NCBI RefSeq assembly: GCF_039537265.1
Contig: NZ_BAABAE010000001.1
Span: 248,001-312,000, forward strand
DNA from: Terrimesophilobacter bigeumensis
GTDB lineage: Bacteria > Actinomycetota > Actinomycetes > Actinomycetales > Microbacteriaceae
Length of the DNA: 64,000 nucleotides
Direction: 5' to 3'
Positions within the stretch are counted from its first letter, which is position 1. The number at the start of each line of letters is the position of its first letter. The notes beneath the pieces are model-generated. The model did not search any database. It saw only the letters and a list, made by a program, of their open reading frames with translations, and was not told where the DNA came from. Of the stretch, positions 57,010-64,000 are shown one piece after another. A program made the position numbers and the translations under genes.

Positions 57010-57300
57010 ATGGCTGACAAGTCACTAAACCGTACCGAGCTCGTCGCGGCCATTGCCGCGGACTCCGGGCAGAGCCAGGCCACCGTCAACGGCATCCTGG
57101 ACTCGCTGTTCAACAAGCTCGCCGCCTCGGTGGGCGATGGCACGAAGGTTTCGATCCCGGGCTGGCTCTCCGTCGAGCGCACGCACCGGGCTGCCCGCAC
57201 GGGCCGCAACCCCTCCACGGGTGCGACGATCCAGATCGCGGCGGGCTACGGCGTGAAGGTCAGCGCCGGCAGCAAGCTCAAGGCTGCGGCTAAGGGCTGA
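57010..57300 (+). CDS. hup: HU-family DNA-binding protein
   Basis: The 96-residue nucleoid protein has the HU fold: MADKSLNRTELVAAIA, GDGTKVSIPGW and the DNA-binding arm with RNPSTG (proline-kinked intercalating loop). GAGGAGGAC precedes the ATG. It bends and compacts DNA. Confidence 0.96.
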   Translation: MADKSLNRTELVAAIAADSGQSQATVNGILDSLFNKLAASVGDGTKVSIPGWLSVERTHRAARTGRNPSTGATIQIAAGYGVKVSAGSKLKAAAKG

Positions 57301-57316
57301 TCGACCAGATCGAGTG

Positions 57317-57346
57317 AGGGGTGCGGCGCTTCGGCGCTGCGCCCCT
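57317..57346 (+). terminator. Terminator after hup
   Basis: A 13-bp stem (with two G-U pairs) closed by a TTCG tetraloop lies 16 bases after the hup stop, followed by TAGTCCTTT. Confidence 0.8.
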
Positions 57347-57462
57347 TAGTCCTTTAACGACTGCACGGGTCTTTGCGACCGCACCGGCCTCGAACGACCG
57401 CGATGGCCACGTGACCGGCTCACGCCCCCCGACGTCCGCCTGGGCGGAGCGCCGGAGACGCC

Positions 57463-57468
57463 TAGGCT
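57463..57468 (+). promoter_or_regulatory. -10 element of leaderless copD-ctaG promoter
   Basis: TAGGCT lies 6 bases before the GTG start. Confidence 0.55.
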
Positions 57469-57474
57469 GGAGTC

Positions 57475-59436
57475 GTGCCGAGGCTCGTGAGAATCGCCGG
57501 GCCAGCCCTCCTGCTGGTCGTGGCGCTGCTGTCTCTCCTCGTCGCCCTCGGCTTCGGCGGTGGTGCGGATGCGCCCCCGCTCGCCGACCCCGGCCCGGTC
57601 GTGCGGTTCGGCCTCCCGATCGCCCAACTGCTCTTCAACCTCGGCGCCGCCGTCACGCTCGGCTCGCTCGTTCTCGTGTGCTTCGCCCTCGACAGCGCGG
57701 AGCCGGAGTACAACGCGGCGCTCGACGTCGCGGCGGCCGGCGCCGCGTTCTGGACGGTCGCCGGCGCTGCGACCGGCTTTCTCACCTTCCTCAGCGTGTA
57801 CCTGCAACCGGTCACCTTCGACGACAGCTTCGGTCAGCTCTTCGGGACGTACCTCACCGACCGCCCGATCGGGCAGGCCGCGCTCGCGAGCACCCTGATT
57901 CCTGCCGTCGTCACGGTGCTGTGCTTCGCGGTGCGCAACCGGACCGTCCTCGTGTTCGTGACGATCCTCGCGGCGGCCGGTCTCGTGCCGATGGCGCTCC
58001 AGGGGCATTCAGCGGGCGCCGCGGGCCACGACCTGGCCATCAGCAGCCTGGGCCTGCACATCGAGTTCGCGGCGATCTGGCTCGGCGGGCTGCTGACCAT
58101 CGTCCTGATCCGGCGCACGCTCGAGGGCGGCCGCATCGGTCCGGTGCTCGGCCGGTTCTCGTCTGTCGCGTTGATGTGCTTCGTCGTCGTCGTGGTCTCC
58201 GGCACCGTGAACGCCTCGCTGCGCGTCGGGACGTTCGAGAACCTGCTCACTCCCTACGGCATCCTCGTGATCGTCAAGGTGCTCGCGCTCGGCGCCCTCG
58301 GGCTCTTCGGCGCCGTGCAGCGCCGGTTCCTGGTCGGCCGGATGCAGGACCGTACCAACGGCGCGCGCGGCTACTTCTGGTGGTTCGTCGCCGCCGAGCT
58401 CGCGTTCATGGGGCTCGCCTCCGGGGTCGCCGCCGCCCTCGCGCGAACCCAGACGCCCATTCCCCAGGAGGTCGTTACGGCGACCCCGGCCTATATCCTC
58501 ACCTTCGAACCGCTGCCGCCCGAGCTCACCCCCATCCGATTCATCACCGAGTGGCGGTTCGACATCCTCTGGGTGATCATCATCGGATTCCTCGCCTTCT
58601 TCTACCTCGCCGGGGTGTGGCGGCTGCACCGGCGCGGCGACCGCTGGCCGATCCTGCGCACGCTCTCCTTCCTCGCCGGCCTCGCGGCGCTGTTCTACAT
58701 CACCAACGGCGGCGTGAACGCCTACGAGAAGTACCTGTTCAGTGTGCACATGCTCGCGCACATGACGCTCGGCATGATCATCCCGGTGCTGCTCGTGCCC
58801 GGTGCGCCGGTCACGCTCGCCCTCCGCGCCATCCGCAAGAGGTCGGATGGCAGCCGGGGGATGCGCGAATGGATCCTCCTCGCCGTCCATTCCCGCCTCG
58901 CCGGACTCTTCGCCAACCCGGTGGTCGCTGCGGTGTTCTTCGCCGGATCGCTGTGGGTCTTCTACTACTCCCCGCTGTTCCGCTACGCGATGGTCGACCA
59001 CATCGGCCACACCTTCATGATCGTGCACTTCCTGGTGAGCGGATACCTCTTCGTGCAGACCCTCATCGGCGTCGACCCGATGCCGCATCGCGCCGCCTAC
59101 CCGATGCGCCTCATCGTGCTGCTGGGCACCATGGCGTTCCACGCCTTCTTCGGGCTCACCCTCATGACCGGGAGCGGCCTCCTGCTCGCGGACTGGTTCG
59201 GTGCGATGGGAAGGCCATGGGGGCCGAGCGCGATCGATGACCAACGGATCGGTGGCGGCATCGCCTGGAGCATCGGCGAGATCCCGACCGTGATCCTGGC
59301 CATCACCGTCGTCATCCTGTGGGCTCGCAGCGACTCGACCCTCGCGAAACGGCTCGACCGCAAGGCCGACCGCGACGGCGACGCCGACCTCGGCGAATAC
59401 AACGACATGCTCGCGAAGCTGCAGGAGCGGGGCTGA
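57475..59436 (+). CDS. CopD-CtaG fusion: copper resistance / cytochrome oxidase assembly membrane protein
   Basis: The 653-residue protein joins two membrane modules. The N-terminal half (about 1-300) resembles CopD copper-import proteins, with a MALQGHSAGAAGHDLAISS segment providing histidines. The C-terminal half (about 350-640) resembles CtaG/caa3 assembly factors, with HMLAHMTLGMIIPVLLVPGAP and HIGHTFMIVHFLVSGYLF. About 15 helices are predicted. It probably handles copper for respiratory oxidase assembly. Confidence 0.9.
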   Translation: MPRLVRIAGPALLLVVALLSLLVALGFGGGADAPPLADPGPVVRFGLPIAQLLFNLGAAVTLGSLVLVCFALDSAEPEYNAALDVAAAGAAFWTVAGAATGFLTFLSVYLQPVTFDDSFGQLFGTYLTDRPIGQAALASTLIPAVVTVLCFAVRNRTVLVFVTILAAAGLVPMALQGHSAGAAGHDLAISSLGLHIEFAAIWLGGLLTIVLIRRTLEGGRIGPVLGRFSSVALMCFVVVVVSGTVNASLRVGTFENLLTPYGILVIVKVLALGALGLFGAVQRRFLVGRMQDRTNGARGYFWWFVAAELAFMGLASGVAAALARTQTPIPQEVVTATPAYILTFEPLPPELTPIRFITEWRFDILWVIIIGFLAFFYLAGVWRLHRRGDRWPILRTLSFLAGLAALFYITNGGVNAYEKYLFSVHMLAHMTLGMIIPVLLVPGAPVTLALRAIRKRSDGSRGMREWILLAVHSRLAGLFANPVVAAVFFAGSLWVFYYSPLFRYAMVDHIGHTFMIVHFLVSGYLFVQTLIGVDPMPHRAAYPMRLIVLLGTMAFHAFFGLTLMTGSGLLLADWFGAMGRPWGPSAIDDQRIGGGIAWSIGEIPTVILAITVVILWARSDSTLAKRLDRKADRDGDADLGEYNDMLAKLQERG

Positions 59437-59741
59437 GGAGCTCGCCCTCGCTTGGGTCTGTAAGGATTTTTGTGTAAGTGGTTCGGCGTGATGCCGCGGC
59501 TGGAAGCTGCGGGAGGGCGTGCTACGCAAATATTGTGAGTGATAGTTGCGCAATCGGGGTGTTTCTGGAGGCTTAGCGGGCGTTGCGTACCCGATTGAAA
59601 TGCTCCTGAAGTCTATGAAACCGGGCCTGTCCGCCTTCGGAACGGAGTTCTATTCGGGGGTTGTTCTCTCTTGGACGGTGTCTACTGGGGGCGCCTTCCT
59701 TGGGGACCATGATTGATGACGTTCGCGATATGGAGTTCGGA
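59437..59741. other. Intergenic region at the left edge of a lower-GC segment
   Basis: No gene is recognised in these 305 bases, although base composition drops clearly here. The stretch at 59454-59480 (GGGTCTGTAAGGATTTTTGT and on) faintly resembles the terminal repeats of IS256-type elements, but no transposase or second end was found. Confidence 0.4.
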
Positions 59742-59941
59742 ATGAGTGAACCGCAGCAACGGCGGCGCCTCTGGAACATTGGCGCGCTGGTTATAGCTGG
59801 GATGGCATGTGTCAGGGCGAGATGCTAACGAATTCGGTCGCGACGATCTTCTCGCTGGCCAATCCAGCCGGCGGATTGTTCGGAGTAATGACCGGGGCTG
59901 CATGGTTCACTGTTGAACTTTGGCGAGGAAGCAGAAGATGA
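59742..59941 (+). pseudogene. Probable frameshifted small two-helix membrane protein
   Basis: Frame 59742-59828 encodes MSEPQQRRRLWNIGALVIAG and stops after 28 residues, just as its hydrophobic helix ends. A frame from 59822 to 59941, shifted relative to it, continues with a second hydrophobic helix and ends VELWRGSRR. Joined, they look like one two-helix protein of about 65 residues broken by a frameshift. An overlapping gene pair is the alternative. Confidence 0.5.
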
Positions 59942-60600
59942 AGAAGAGCCGAGGGGAAGGATGGTTTTTTTCTCCCTTGTCGAGGTCCGAACGACGGTCT
60001 CGGAGCGGAGCTTTTCGTCCTTTCCTTTTTGCGGTCGTCTTCCTGACGATCTTTTTCGGAGTTTTGACGCTTGTGACGCTGCCGCTGGGACGGGATGCCG
60101 TCTTAGTGAGGGTTGTCATACCCGCGATGTCGATTCTGGTCCTCACGAGTCTCCTAGCTGGCTCACTCTCGCTCATCTGGTTGCCGTGGCGCTGGAGTGC
60201 ACTTCTGCTGGGAGCTCGAGGAGAGCGGGGTTTGACCCTGATCGGTGCAGTAGGGGAGACCGAGCGTTCGCTGTTGATGAAATGCTTCGAAACGGGCCTT
60301 CGGTCGAAGCCGATCGGCAGGGCAATCGTAGTGATCGGAGACTCGACAGGTCTGCGCTTCTGGCGGAACTCGCGAGAGATGCCGTTCGGCTCTCTCACAT
60401 GGGATGACATTCAACGGATCAGTGTGGGTTATTCCTCTGACTACAAGCTTCCAACCGCAGTCCTCGAAATAGACGGGGAGAAGAGCGAACTGCGAGTGCT
60501 ATTTCCGGTCGTGCGTCGTTGGCTATTCAGCACCGTCGTAATGACCTCGTCAGAGCTGGAGGGACTCGTCGAGCGCCTCACACAGTTGCACAGTCCGTAA
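59938..60600 (+). CDS. Membrane protein of unknown function with cytoplasmic beta-rich domain
   Basis: The 220-residue protein has a basic N-terminus, two transmembrane helices (about 28-50 and 60-83) and a C-terminal globular part of about 125 residues that reads like a bacterial PH-like domain. ATG 59938 is chosen because GAGGA lies 8 bases upstream; an in-frame TTG at 59920 is less likely. Base and codon use are less GC-rich than in neighbours, suggesting acquisition. Confidence 0.7.
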   Translation: MKKSRGEGWFFSPLSRSERRSRSGAFRPFLFAVVFLTIFFGVLTLVTLPLGRDAVLVRVVIPAMSILVLTSLLAGSLSLIWLPWRWSALLLGARGERGLTLIGAVGETERSLLMKCFETGLRSKPIGRAIVVIGDSTGLRFWRNSREMPFGSLTWDDIQRISVGYSSDYKLPTAVLEIDGEKSELRVLFPVVRRWLFSTVVMTSSELEGLVERLTQLHSP

Positions 60601-60690
60601 TTAACCCCTAACTGCAATACCGCTCAGTTAGCTGAGCTTTCCCGGGTTTGATGGATCAGATAGAGGGATTTGGAGGGATGGTGAGTCACG

Positions 60691-60723
60691 GCAACGGCGG
60701 CGCTTCTAGAACATCGGTGTGCT
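60691..60723 (+). pseudogene. Remnant of a small membrane-protein gene start
   Basis: These 33 bases match 59756-59788 at 28 positions. Read in the homologous frame most differences are at third codon positions, but the TGG (Trp) codon has become TAG. It is a decayed duplicate of the start of the 59742 gene. Confidence 0.6.
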
Positions 60724-60738
60724 TTCGAAGGTCGTGCT

Positions 60739-60930
60739 ATGAACGCAAAGAATCAACGGCTATTTGGTGCCCTCCTCACTTTGATGGCTATGGTTGGGGC
60801 GGTGCTCCTTGCTCACGGTCTTCAGGCGCACGATTCAGGGGGAGGAATCGCGATTGTCGCGGCGATCATGTTGGTTATTGCAGCCGCATTTGCGATTCAA
60901 ATTGCAGAATTCAAGCGGCGCCGCAAGTGA
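60739..60930 (+). CDS. Small two-helix membrane protein
   Basis: The 63-residue protein has two hydrophobic helices (about 8-27 and 36-55) and a basic tail ending FKRRRK. A GAAGGT lies upstream of the ATG, a weak ribosome binding site. It is similar in layout to the broken gene at 59742. Function is unknown. Confidence 0.6.
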   Translation: MNAKNQRLFGALLTLMAMVGAVLLAHGLQAHDSGGGIAIVAAIMLVIAAAFAIQIAEFKRRRK

Positions 60931-60942
60931 AAGGGATGATGC

Positions 60943-61323
60943 GTGCTACCTGCGATTGAGGAAGAGGTGAGTATCCCTCTCGCCTCCGGGGCAGGGGATG
61001 CCGAGGCAGTGGCGGCCTCCGTGCTCATAGGGTCATTCCGTGCTCGACCACTCGCTCGGGAAGGGGGTTGGAGCGTGTACGGGATCGGTTCACGCGCGAA
61101 GCTGCGCGTCTGGGGCCTTTGGAACCCGAAGGGGTATCGGCGGCTCCCCTTGAAGGTGCGCATGCGGGTCTCGAGCAATGAGGGTCGGGCGGCGGTTCTT
61201 CATCTTCAACTCCTGAATGACGAGGGCCCGTACCTCTTCCGGCTTCCGACATTGGAGTCGGCCTATCGGCGCGCTTATCGCGAAATTGTTGAGCGCCTCC
61301 AGGCGGCACTTCAACCTCACTGA
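60943..61323 (+). CDS. Hypothetical cytosolic protein
   Basis: The 126-residue protein is not recognised. It looks beta-rich in the middle (WSVYGIGSRAKLRVWGLW, then alternating VRMRVSS segments), with a C-terminal helix. The GTG at 60943 is preceded by AAAGGGA. It follows the 63-aa gene by 12 bases and may be in one operon with it. Its stop region overlaps the next, opposite gene by 7 bases. Confidence 0.65.
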   Translation: MLPAIEEEVSIPLASGAGDAEAVAASVLIGSFRARPLAREGGWSVYGIGSRAKLRVWGLWNPKGYRRLPLKVRMRVSSNEGRAAVLHLQLLNDEGPYLFRLPTLESAYRRAYREIVERLQAALQPH

Positions 61324-62315
61324 GCCCGGATGTCGACCTGGTCGCCGTCGATCGTGAGCACCCAGCTGAGGGCGAACTGCACGTCCTCATCGAAGGTCGA
61401 CTGCGTTCCGTCGAAGAGCGACTGCACGTCGACGGTGAGGTGCGCGGCGCCCTGGGCGTTGGGGATGACCCAGGTTCCCGGGTCCGGTCCCGGCTCGATC
61501 ACAACCTCCGGGTAGCGCGCCATCGACCAGGCGGGGGTGCTCACGACCCGGTTGGAGAGCTCCTGGCCGAACGGGCATCCGGTCGGGAAGAGCACCGTCT
61601 GCGTCGTGCAGTCGTCGAGGAAGCCGTCGACCTCCTTCTGCACCTGCTCCACGAAGTCTGCACTTGCCTGGATGTCGACGGTCACCGGCGTCACGCTGCT
61701 CGGGCCGGTCACGGCGACGGGCACGGCGTCCGCCTCGAGGTAGCGCGACTCGTGGTCGACCACGTAGAGGCCGGGGGCGAGCACCTGGTAGGCGACCTGG
61801 TTGTTGGCGCCGGCGGCCGAGACCACCTCGACGCCGTTGACCGTGAACGCGGGATCGTGCAGCGGCGTGATCCTGAGCACCGCCATCGGGCTCTGCACGA
61901 ACGACCAGGTCGAGAAGAATCCGAGACGCGGGCCGGTGCTCTGCACCTGGAAGGCGCTGCTGCCGGGCGCGCCGCCGAGTTCGAACTCGTAGGTGACCAG
62001 GTGGACGCCGGCACCCTGGTCGAGATCCGAGACGAGGTGGATGTCGTCGAGGGCGCCCAGCGCCTCGGGGACGAGCAGGTCGCTCTCCGCGCGAGCCGAC
62101 CCGAGAACCCCGGAGGTCGTGAGCGCTTCGCGCAGGTCGTGGCGCTGGAGTGCCGAGAGGTAGGAGCCGACGAACCCGCCGGCGCTGAACACCGTGGCGT
62201 TGAGGATGGCCACGGTCGCCGCGAAGGCGCCGATCAGCAGGGCGAGCAGTACCGTCCAGATGACGATGGTGTGCCTGCGGGAGTGGCGAGGATGATCCTC
62301 GGGGGGCGACACCAT
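61317..62315 (-). CDS. Membrane-anchored extracellular hypothetical protein
   Basis: The 332-residue protein has a basic cytoplasmic N-terminus with several histidines, one transmembrane helix (about 16-40) and a long extracellular part with two cysteines near 240-250 (DDCTTQ and TGCPFG) that may form a disulfide. The family is not recognised. GC content is again typical of the core genome. The ATG follows TAGGAT by 6 bases. Confidence 0.75.
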   Translation of the reverse strand: MVSPPEDHPRHSRRHTIVIWTVLLALLIGAFAATVAILNATVFSAGGFVGSYLSALQRHDLREALTTSGVLGSARAESDLLVPEALGALDDIHLVSDLDQGAGVHLVTYEFELGGAPGSSAFQVQSTGPRLGFFSTWSFVQSPMAVLRITPLHDPAFTVNGVEVVSAAGANNQVAYQVLAPGLYVVDHESRYLEADAVPVAVTGPSSVTPVTVDIQASADFVEQVQKEVDGFLDDCTTQTVLFPTGCPFGQELSNRVVSTPAWSMARYPEVVIEPGPDPGTWVIPNAQGAAHLTVDVQSLFDGTQSTFDEDVQFALSWVLTIDGDQVDIRAQ

Positions 62316-62321
62316 TCCACA

Positions 62322-62327
62322 ATCCTA
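62322..62327 (-). promoter_or_regulatory. -10 element of leaderless membrane-protein promoter
   Basis: TAGGAT on the minus strand, 6 bases before the ATG at 62315. Confidence 0.5.
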
Positions 62328-62446
62328 GGCTGGCGATCCCCGCATCCTGGCCCTGTGCATGCCGCGCCGGATGCCGCCGGCCGACGCGATAGATTGGACA
62401 CTCCATCGACACGCTGGGCCGGCATCCGACACGCAAAGGAACATCC

Positions 62447-63733
62447 GTGACCGTGCACGAGCTCTCCGCAGAGCAGGCCGCCGTCTTCGCGACCATCGAG
62501 GGCACGCGCGAGAACGTGTTCGTGACCGGACGTGCGGGCACCGGCAAGTCGACACTCCTGAACCACCTGTCGTGGAACACCTCGAAGCAGCTCGTGATCT
62601 CCGCCCCGACCGGTGTCGCAGCGCTCAACGTGGGCGGCCAGACCATCCACTCGCTGTTCCGCCTGCCGATCGGGGTCATCGCCGATCACGACATCGAGCA
62701 GAACGGCGACCTGCGCAAGCTGCTCAACACGATCGACACCCTTGTGATCGACGAGGTCTCCATGGTCAACGCCGACCTGCTGGATGCCGTCGACCGCAGT
62801 CTGCGCCAGGCCCGGCAGCGAAAGGAGGAGGCCTTCGGCGGCGTGCAGGTCGTGCTGTTCGGCGACCCGTACCAGCTTGCCCCGGTGCCCGGCGACGCCG
62901 ACGAACGCGCCTACTTCGAGGACCAGTACCGGTCGATGTGGTTCTTCGACGCGAAGGTCTGGGACGAGACCGACCTTCGCATCTTCGAGCTCAACACGAT
63001 CCACCGCCAGCATGAGGAAGAGTTCAAGGCGATGCTGAACGCCGTGCGGCACGGCACGGTCACCGCCGAGATCGCGGCGCGGCTCAACGAGGTCGGGGCA
63101 CGGCCGGCACCGGGGGCGGATGCGATCACCCTCGCGACGAGGAACGACACCGTCAACCGGATCAACGCCGCCGAACTCGCCCGGCTGCCCGGCCGTGCGC
63201 TCACCGCGAAGGCCGACATCACCGGCGACTTCGGCGGACGGGCATTCCCTGCGGATGAGACGCTCGAGCTCAAGGTGGGGGCACGCGTCATGTTCCTGCG
63301 CAACGATCCTGACCAGCGGTGGGTGAACGGCACCGTCGGCACGGTGCGCAAGATCACATCGACGGTGTACGTCGAGGTCGACGGGGAGACGCACGAGGTG
63401 GAGCCGGCGGTCTGGGAGAAGTACAAGTACTCCTACTCGGCCGCCACCAAGCAACTGACGCGGGATATCGTCGCCGAGTTCACCCAGTTCCCTTTGCGGC
63501 TCGCGTGGGCGGTGACGATCCACAAGTCCCAGGGCAAGACCTACGACCGCGCGATCGTCGACCTCGGGCAGCGGTCGTTCGCGCCAGGGCAGACCTACGT
63601 GGCACTGAGCCGCATCACCGAGCTCGACGGGCTGTACCTCACGAGGCCGCTGCGGCCATCCGACATCATCGTCGACGAGAACGTGCGCCGCTTCATGGCG
63701 AACGCGGCGCCCATCCCCGGTATCGAAGCCTAG
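62447..63733 (+). CDS. Pif1/RecD2-like superfamily 1B helicase
   Basis: The 428-residue ATPase has Walker A GRAGTGKST (28-36), Walker B TLVIDEVSMV, a QLAPV motif III and the C-terminal motifs LAWAVTIHKSQGKTYDR and TYVALSRI. This set defines Pif1/RecD-type 5'-3' helicases. A 5'-3' role at forks or in repair is inferred. The GTG start follows AAAGGA by 6 bases. Confidence 0.92.
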   Translation: MTVHELSAEQAAVFATIEGTRENVFVTGRAGTGKSTLLNHLSWNTSKQLVISAPTGVAALNVGGQTIHSLFRLPIGVIADHDIEQNGDLRKLLNTIDTLVIDEVSMVNADLLDAVDRSLRQARQRKEEAFGGVQVVLFGDPYQLAPVPGDADERAYFEDQYRSMWFFDAKVWDETDLRIFELNTIHRQHEEEFKAMLNAVRHGTVTAEIAARLNEVGARPAPGADAITLATRNDTVNRINAAELARLPGRALTAKADITGDFGGRAFPADETLELKVGARVMFLRNDPDQRWVNGTVGTVRKITSTVYVEVDGETHEVEPAVWEKYKYSYSAATKQLTRDIVAEFTQFPLRLAWAVTIHKSQGKTYDRAIVDLGQRSFAPGQTYVALSRITELDGLYLTRPLRPSDIIVDENVRRFMANAAPIPGIEA

Positions 63734-63743
63734 GGGTGACGTG

Positions 63744-63822
63744 CTGCCTGGCGAAAAGTGCCGACAGCCCTGCCCATGGATGCCCGCCAAACCCGGGGCC
63801 GCCGGCACTTTTCGCCAGCCAG
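63744..63822. terminator. Long inverted repeat after the helicase gene
   Basis: Arms 63744-63763 and 63803-63822 (20 bases, one mismatch) enclose a 39-base loop, starting 11 bases after the helicase stop. Confidence 0.65.
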
Positions 63823-63887
63823 CCCGTCGGTATCACGCCGAGAACACCGGGCTACCGCTACCCCGTGGAATACGGGAAGATCAAGCA

Positions 63888-64000
63888 ATGCAGCGGCTGA
63901 AAGGTAGCGGGACTCTCGCTCGATGGCTTGCAACCGCTGCGTTTGTCATCGTTACCGTCTCCTTCCTGGCATTTCTATCCGATGGAGGTGGGCAAGGACT
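63888..64000 (+). CDS. N-terminal part of a secreted or membrane protein, truncated by window end
   Basis: The open frame starts MQRLKGSGTLARWLATA and continues to the window edge with a hydrophobic stretch (about 13-32) like a signal peptide or membrane anchor. GGGAAG lies about 8 bases before the ATG. The product cannot be identified. Confidence 0.5.
   Translation, partial: MQRLKGSGTLARWLATAAFVIVTVSFLAFLSDGGGQG

Noticed and set aside
59454..59480. Possible terminal repeat of an IS256-type insertion sequence
   Set aside because: Only a faint resemblance from memory; no transposase, no opposite end and no target duplication found.
63730..63933. A 67-codon minus-strand frame near the right end
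   Set aside because: It runs across the long inverted repeat, has no homology and conflicts with the plus-strand gene at 63888.

Overview
The window looks like the replication-origin region of a high-GC actinobacterium, most likely a Microbacteriaceae member (Leifsonia-like). The evidence is the uniformly GC-rich coding sequence and the conserved block of PASTA kinases, trpG, class E sortase, crgA, rhomboid protease, cyclophilin, gyrA, gyrB, dciA, recF, gnd, dnaN, dnaA, rpmH, rnpA, yidD, yidC, jag, rsmG, parA, parB. The family assignment rests on gene order and composition, not on a database search.

Layout. Positions 1-8.5 kb hold kinase and cell-envelope genes, small membrane proteins, a NUDIX enzyme and a stand-alone TOPRIM protein. 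Positions 8.4-19.5 kb, all on the minus strand, hold tRNA-Ala, tRNA-Ile and the replication genes back to dnaA, with oriC between dnaN and dnaA (about 17.8-18.1 kb). Positions 19.8-24.8 kb, on the plus strand, hold rpmH through parB with parS sites. Positions 24.9-32.6 kb, minus strand, hold ddl, an aminotransferase and the trxA-trxB-murJ-DUF6049 group. Positions 32.6-39 kb hold cca, ino1, the rpsF-ssb-rpsR-rplI operon and dnaB. Positions 39-46 kb are more variable: a FAD monooxygenase/TetR pair with a clear operator, purB with a tyrosine phosphatase, and a helical small protein paired with a serine hydrolase. Positions 46-51 kb hold a HisC-type aminotransferase and a 2-oxoacid dehydrogenase operon (E1alpha, E1beta, E2). 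Positions 50.9-54.1 kb hold a zinc-uptake operon with its Fur-type regulator. Positions 56.2-57.3 kb hold rpmB-rpmG-rpsN and an HU gene, followed by a CopD-CtaG fusion. Positions 59.4-61.3 kb are a lower-GC segment of unrecognised small genes with decaying remnants. The window ends with a Pif1-like helicase and a partial gene.

How it works together. Replication initiation (DnaA, oriC), clamp, helicase, gyrase and segregation (ParAB-parS) sit with protein translocation, ribosomal proteins and lipid II export. Zinc homeostasis is self-contained: a Zur-type palindrome precedes znuA, and zur follows znuB.

Regulatory architecture. Twelve genes have a TANNNT hexamer exactly 6-7 bases before the start codon and no convincing Shine-Dalgarno sequence, as expected for leaderless mRNAs. 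Several gene ends carry unusually long inverted repeats (16-30 base arms, 24-58 base loops). No CRISPR array, prophage, complete insertion sequence or intein was found. No clearly new multi-gene system stands out. The best candidates for something undescribed are the small helical protein/hydrolase pair at 43.9-45.6 kb, the stand-alone TOPRIM gene at 7.8-8.4 kb and the low-GC segment at 59.4-61.3 kb.
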